Below, piece after piece: positions 61,238-64,000 of a DNA stretch of 64,000 bases. The position numbers were made by a program, and so were the translations under genes. Position 1 is the first letter of the stretch; every line of letters begins with the position of its first letter. The stretch is from CAUSKK01 sp963532425 (GTDB taxonomy: Bacteria; Pseudomonadota; Gammaproteobacteria; Cardiobacteriales; Cardiobacteriaceae), in contig CAUSKK010000012.1 of NCBI GenBank assembly GCA_963532425.1, forward strand, positions 8,827 to 72,826, written 5' to 3'. Below the pieces are notes generated by a model. That model saw only the letters and a list, made by a program, of their open reading frames with translations, ran no database searches and was not told the origin of the DNA.

Positions 61238-61442
61238 GTCGACTCGTAGAGCGCGACAGATGGGCGAAGAATGAGCCCAGATGGCGACTCGTAGAGCGGC
61301 AGATGGGCGAAGAATGAGCCCAGATGGCGACCCGTAGAGCGGCAGATGGGCGAAGAATGAGCCCAGATGGCGACTCGTAGAGCGACAGATGGGCGAAGAA
61401 TGAGCCCAGATGGCGACTCCTTTAGGACGACAGCTGGGTAAA
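61238..61442 (+). repeat. 43-bp tandem repeats derived from the 5' end of tRNA-Leu
   Basis: Units begin at 61275, 61318, 61361 (43 bp each) and 61404 (39 bp), preceded by a partial unit. Each begins with GCCCAGATGGCGA, identical to the first 13 bases of the tRNA-Leu that follows at 61443, and continues with a sequence related to its D-arm. Within a unit GCCCA can pair with TGGGC 25 bases later. Confidence 0.85.
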
Positions 61443-61526
61443 GCCCAGATGGCGAAACTGGTAGACGCAAGGGACTTAAAATCCCTCGGTAGCAATACCA
61501 TGTCGGTTCGATTCCGACTCTGGGCA
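61443..61526 (+). tRNA. tRNA-Leu (TAA)
   Basis: An 84-base class II tRNA: acceptor GCCCAGA/TCTGGGC, D-arm with GGTAGAC, anticodon TAA in loop CTTAAAA, long variable arm and T-arm GGTTCGATTCC. No CCA is encoded, unlike the Met and Ser tRNAs of this window. Confidence 0.93.
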
Positions 61527-61570
61527 CTTTTATAAATGACTCCTGTGTTCAAAAGCACAACATAATTTCC

Positions 61571-61598
61571 AACCGGCCTCAGGGTCGGTTTTTTTTTG
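61571..61598 (+). terminator. Rho-independent terminator of tRNA-Leu
   Basis: ACCG, short GC-rich loop, CGGT, then nine T. Two palindrome copies follow (about 61613 and 61628) before the convergent gene. Confidence 0.75.
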
Positions 61599-61636
61599 GC
61601 CTGCTTGGGGGGGAAGCGCTTCAGAGACGAAGCGCT

Positions 61637-62884
61637 TCATTTTTCAGTCCGCACTGCCCCCCAGGCGCCCTGGAAGTAGAATTCTCGGGGCGGCGTTTCC
61701 GGCGTGGTGCCGAGCAGCAGGCGCAGCTGACCGCCGAGCTCCTCGGCGCCGGGCCCAAAGAAGGCGGCGCTGTTGCCGTTGCTATCCTCAAAGCGCCGGC
61801 TCTGCTCGTTCCAAGCCAGCTGCAGCTGGCGGGGCGGCAGGCGCGGGTCGGCGCGATTATCCAGGGCCAAACGGCCATTGCTCAGGCTTAGGGTTAAACG
61901 CCGCTGGCTGCCGAAAAAATCTACCCGGGCGTCAATATCGGCGCTCAGCTCATCGTTGCGGTCCAGATGGCCCCGGGCCTGGCCCCGGTAGTGGGCGCGA
62001 AAATAGGCGGTGGCGGCCGGATTGAAGCCCAGACCCAGATTAAAATAGTTGGACAGGCGGCCGGCACCCCGGGCCCAGCCCAGCGTTTGATAGCGCCAGC
62101 CGAGCGCTTCCGGCCGGAGCAGATGGAGGGTGCGTGCGTTGTCGGGATAGGGGCCGCTGCCCTGCCACAGTTCCAGCAGCACCTGAATTTGCCCGTCGGG
62201 GGTGAAGCGGTAGAGCGTGTTGGCCAGCCGCTGTAGGGTTTCGCGCAGCCGCTCGTCGCTCCAACGGTAGTCCGGTTCAAAGGGATGATAGCCATAGCGC
62301 TTATCCAGTTCGGCATTACGGTTCAGCAGCAGCACCCAGGTGATTTCGCCATCGTCCGGATTGCGATAGAAACTGGCACCCATGTTGACCGGCTTCGCCT
62401 CCAGCAGGGCCGCCCGGGCGCTGGGGTCCTCCTGCCACCGGGCCAGAGCCGCCGCCGGCGTTAGACCGGGACCCGTGGCCGTCTGCAGACTGATTTTCTG
62501 CTCCCGGAGCCAGGGGCCGGGGTCAAAGGGCAGGTGGGCACGGCGATTTTTGTCGATGATTTCGGCGTAGGCCTGGGCCAGGCCCTCAAAATAGTGCCGT
62601 TCATCATCGGCCCCCGGTGCTAGCCCCTGGGACTGGCGCAGCTGGTTGGTCAGCCGCAGCAGCTCGGCACTCAGGGCACGGTCGTTTGAACTAGGCTCAG
62701 GTCGGCCATTACCCAACACATGGGCCGTCCAAAAATAATCCCGCCGGCCCAGCTGGATTTGGCCCGGCTCGCTGCGGCCCGTCCAATTCTCACGCCAGGG
62801 CTGGTAGCGGTCGTTGCTGGGCCAAAAGAACCAAGCGCTTCCCCCTAGCAGCAGTGCTAGTAGCAGTAGAACAATTTTTTTCAT
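61637..62884 (-). CDS. Envelope protein with CAP-like and TbpB-like domains
   Basis: 415 residues. An N-terminal hydrophobic segment (~4-21) acts as signal or anchor. Residues ~72-190 look like a CAP/SCP domain: LLRLTNQLRQSQGLAP, LAQAYAEIIDKNRRAHLPFD, AALARWQEDPSARAALLEA and ITWVLLLNR. The C-terminal ~110 residues end as a TbpB/factor-H-binding-protein-like β-barrel, with AAFFGPGAEELGGQL as the signature. Ribosome site GGGAGGG. It stands next to another TbpB-like gene. Domain calls are from memory and moderate. Confidence 0.6.
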   Translation of the reverse strand: MKKIVLLLLALLLGGSAWFFWPSNDRYQPWRENWTGRSEPGQIQLGRRDYFWTAHVLGNGRPEPSSNDRALSAELLRLTNQLRQSQGLAPGADDERHYFEGLAQAYAEIIDKNRRAHLPFDPGPWLREQKISLQTATGPGLTPAAALARWQEDPSARAALLEAKPVNMGASFYRNPDDGEITWVLLLNRNAELDKRYGYHPFEPDYRWSDERLRETLQRLANTLYRFTPDGQIQVLLELWQGSGPYPDNARTLHLLRPEALGWRYQTLGWARGAGRLSNYFNLGLGFNPAATAYFRAHYRGQARGHLDRNDELSADIDARVDFFGSQRRLTLSLSNGRLALDNRADPRLPPRQLQLAWNEQSRRFEDSNGNSAAFFGPGAEELGGQLRLLLGTTPETPPREFYFQGAWGAVRTEK

Positions 62885-62904
62885 TTTTTCCCTCCCGAGA
62901 AAAG

Positions 62905-62935
62905 CAAAAGCGCCCCCCGAGGGGAGCGCTTCCGG
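62905..62935 (-). terminator. Terminator containing a palindrome half-site
   Basis: On the minus strand AAGCGCTCCCC, TCG loop and GGGGGGCGCTT are followed by TTTGC; it follows the stop of the surface protein ending at 62963. Confidence 0.75.
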
Positions 62936-62962
62936 TTGGCGTCAAAACCTTATCCATCAACC

Positions 62963-64000
62963 TTAGGGGTTGTTAGGAGTGGCTTGTGGCGGCTGTTTGT
63001 CGGTCATGTAGGTACCCAGACCCTGGTTGTTGTAGTAGCTACCCCCCAGGTTTTCTGCGTTCTCACCGTAGAAGTAACCACGGGCCTGGTAACCGGTGTT
63101 AGGACCGGCGGCAGCGTTGCCCCGGTTGAACTCAGGAGTCTGGAAGCTGTTACCACTGAAGCTCAGGCCGTGGTAGTTCGTACCACTGTTGAAGTTGGCG
63201 GATTTGATGTTCAGATCCAGTTTCTTCGTACCGAAATCAACATCGGCCGAAGCTTCACCTTCCTCAATATCCCGTTGGCCATACTGGCTGTAGGTGGATT
63301 TACCCTTATATTTGGCCGTGCCTTGGGTTGGCATGTTGTGGGCATCGGTGGTATCACCCAGCGTATAGGCGCCTTGGAATGGGACGTCATAGCCAGGCAC
63401 CGGAATTGGCAGAGAGGTGTTGGTTGGAACTGCCACAGTACCGGTAATGTGGACGTTCTTCGCATAGATTTCACCACCATTCCGAGTTCTTTGGTCAACC
63501 CGAGTGGTGACATTCATATTACCTTCCACGACGCCCAACGGAGTCTTGGTATCAATGGCCACTTTACCCACATCCTGGGTATTCAGGTTGCCGGTGGTTG
63601 GAATGGTTACATCGCTGGCCAGTGTGAAATCAGAGGTAGGCATTTGGAAACCTTGCTTCAGTTCAACCTGATTGTAGCTGGGTACGAAGCCGGCAAATTG
63701 ACCGGAGTTAACGTCCTGTACCGCCATGTAGTCATCATTTTGGTTCAGGATGTTGCGGCTCTGGAAGACGCCAGGACCAGCCAGCGTAGTATCCGGAGTT
63801 GGGGTCGGAGTAGGCTGAGTCGTTGGGCTCGGTTGAACCGTTGGGCTCGGGCTAACTGATGGTGTTGGAGCTGGCGGAACCGTTGGGCTTGGGCTAGCCG
63901 ATGGCGTTGGAGCTGGCGGAACCGTTGGGCTCGGGCTAACCGACGGTGTTGGAGCCGGCGGAACCGTTGGGCTTGGGCTAACCGATGGTGTTGGAGCCGG
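62963..64000 (-). CDS. TbpB-like surface protein with Pro-rich repeat linker (partial, N-terminus outside)
   Basis: The frame is open to the window end on the minus strand; the start lies beyond 64000. The visible part begins with a linker of at least four 14-residue units (42 bp) of the type PSPTVPPAPTPSVS (about 63790-64000). A domain of ~260 residues follows, ending in a TbpB-like barrel: ASADVDFGTKKLDLNIK, FSGNSF and GYFYGENAENLGGSYYN. Such proteins are Slam-exported surface lipoproteins in Neisseriaceae and Pasteurellaceae and bind host iron or heme proteins; the ligand here is unknown. The internal ATG at 63727 is not the real start. Codon use is less GC-rich than the rest, a possible sign of transfer. 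Confidence 0.7.
   Translation of the reverse strand, partial: PAPTPSVSPSPTVPPAPTPSVSPSPTVPPAPTPSASPSPTVPPAPTPSVSPSPTVQPSPTTQPTPTPTPDTTLAGPGVFQSRNILNQNDDYMAVQDVNSGQFAGFVPSYNQVELKQGFQMPTSDFTLASDVTIPTTGNLNTQDVGKVAIDTKTPLGVVEGNMNVTTRVDQRTRNGGEIYAKNVHITGTVAVPTNTSLPIPVPGYDVPFQGAYTLGDTTDAHNMPTQGTAKYKGKSTYSQYGQRDIEEGEASADVDFGTKKLDLNIKSANFNSGTNYHGLSFSGNSFQTPEFNRGNAAAGPNTGYQARGYFYGENAENLGGSYYNNQGLGTYMTDKQPPQATPNNP

Noticed and set aside
61145..61558. Protein genes upstream of 61161 and across the tRNA-Leu repeats
   Set aside because: These frames run through the tRNA-derived repeats and the tRNA gene itself; the gene at 61161 has its own ribosome site and -10 box.
1..64000. Insertion sequences, prophage genes or rRNA
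   Set aside because: I found no transposase, integrase or phage motif and no rRNA sequence in the window.

Overview
The window is GC-rich DNA from a gammaproteobacterium. It encodes RNase T, ZapD, Mfd, RNase E, DsbC, a large NAD-glutamate dehydrogenase and TbpB-like surface proteins. Housekeeping synteny (yceD-rpmF-plsX-fabH-fabD-fabG-acpP-fabF-mltG; rne-kdsB-pgsA-rnt) fits that class. A Cardiobacteriales-like host is a guess only; no rRNA or diagnostic marker is present.

Layout. (1) 1-20345 is an accessory island dominated by exported proteins: a membrane protein with a Lon-protease-like domain, several DUF4384 proteins, three exported caspase-fold proteins (7446-8837, 13290-14972, and 15152-17422, the last fused to a trypsin domain), a serpin (17419-19245) and an OmpA-like protein (19242-20345). 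Trypsin-caspase, serpin and OmpA-like genes overlap by 4 bp each and look translationally coupled. The serpin loop places an Arg-Ser at exactly P1-P1', matching the trypsin-type Asp pocket of the protease upstream. I read this as a candidate envelope proteolytic cascade with its own inhibitor. (2) 22105-31591 (minus) holds a small lipoprotein, mfd, a secreted protein, rnt, pgsA, kdsB and rne. The rne product carries a C-terminal transaldolase-like domain. (3) 31787-37514 holds zapD, tRNA-Met, tRNA-Ser, gltA, proS and a secreted protein. (4) 37717-45882 is the fatty-acid operon ending in mltG with a long repetitive tail. (5) 46245-52222 holds the NAD-GDH gene, dsbC and a nicotinamidase-like gene. 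(6) 54028-60879 holds three tandem paralogous secreted proteins, a purine permease, nth, tyrS, an HtrA-like protease, a membrane protein and dps. (7) 60862-64000 holds a small protein, a tRNA-Leu preceded by tandem copies of its own 5' end, and two TbpB-like surface proteins, the last cut by the window edge.

Across the whole window runs a highly iterated perfect palindrome, GAAGCGCTTC (core AGCGCT). It forms four dense arrays (3654-4576, 20374-22027, 34436-35263, 52373-53982), and every one of them lies between two convergently transcribed genes. Single copies also sit inside coding sequence in all three reading frames (EAL, KRF, SAS), where they have seeded low-complexity linkers in the serpin, RNase E and MltG. 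Pairs of copies form the stems of some terminators.
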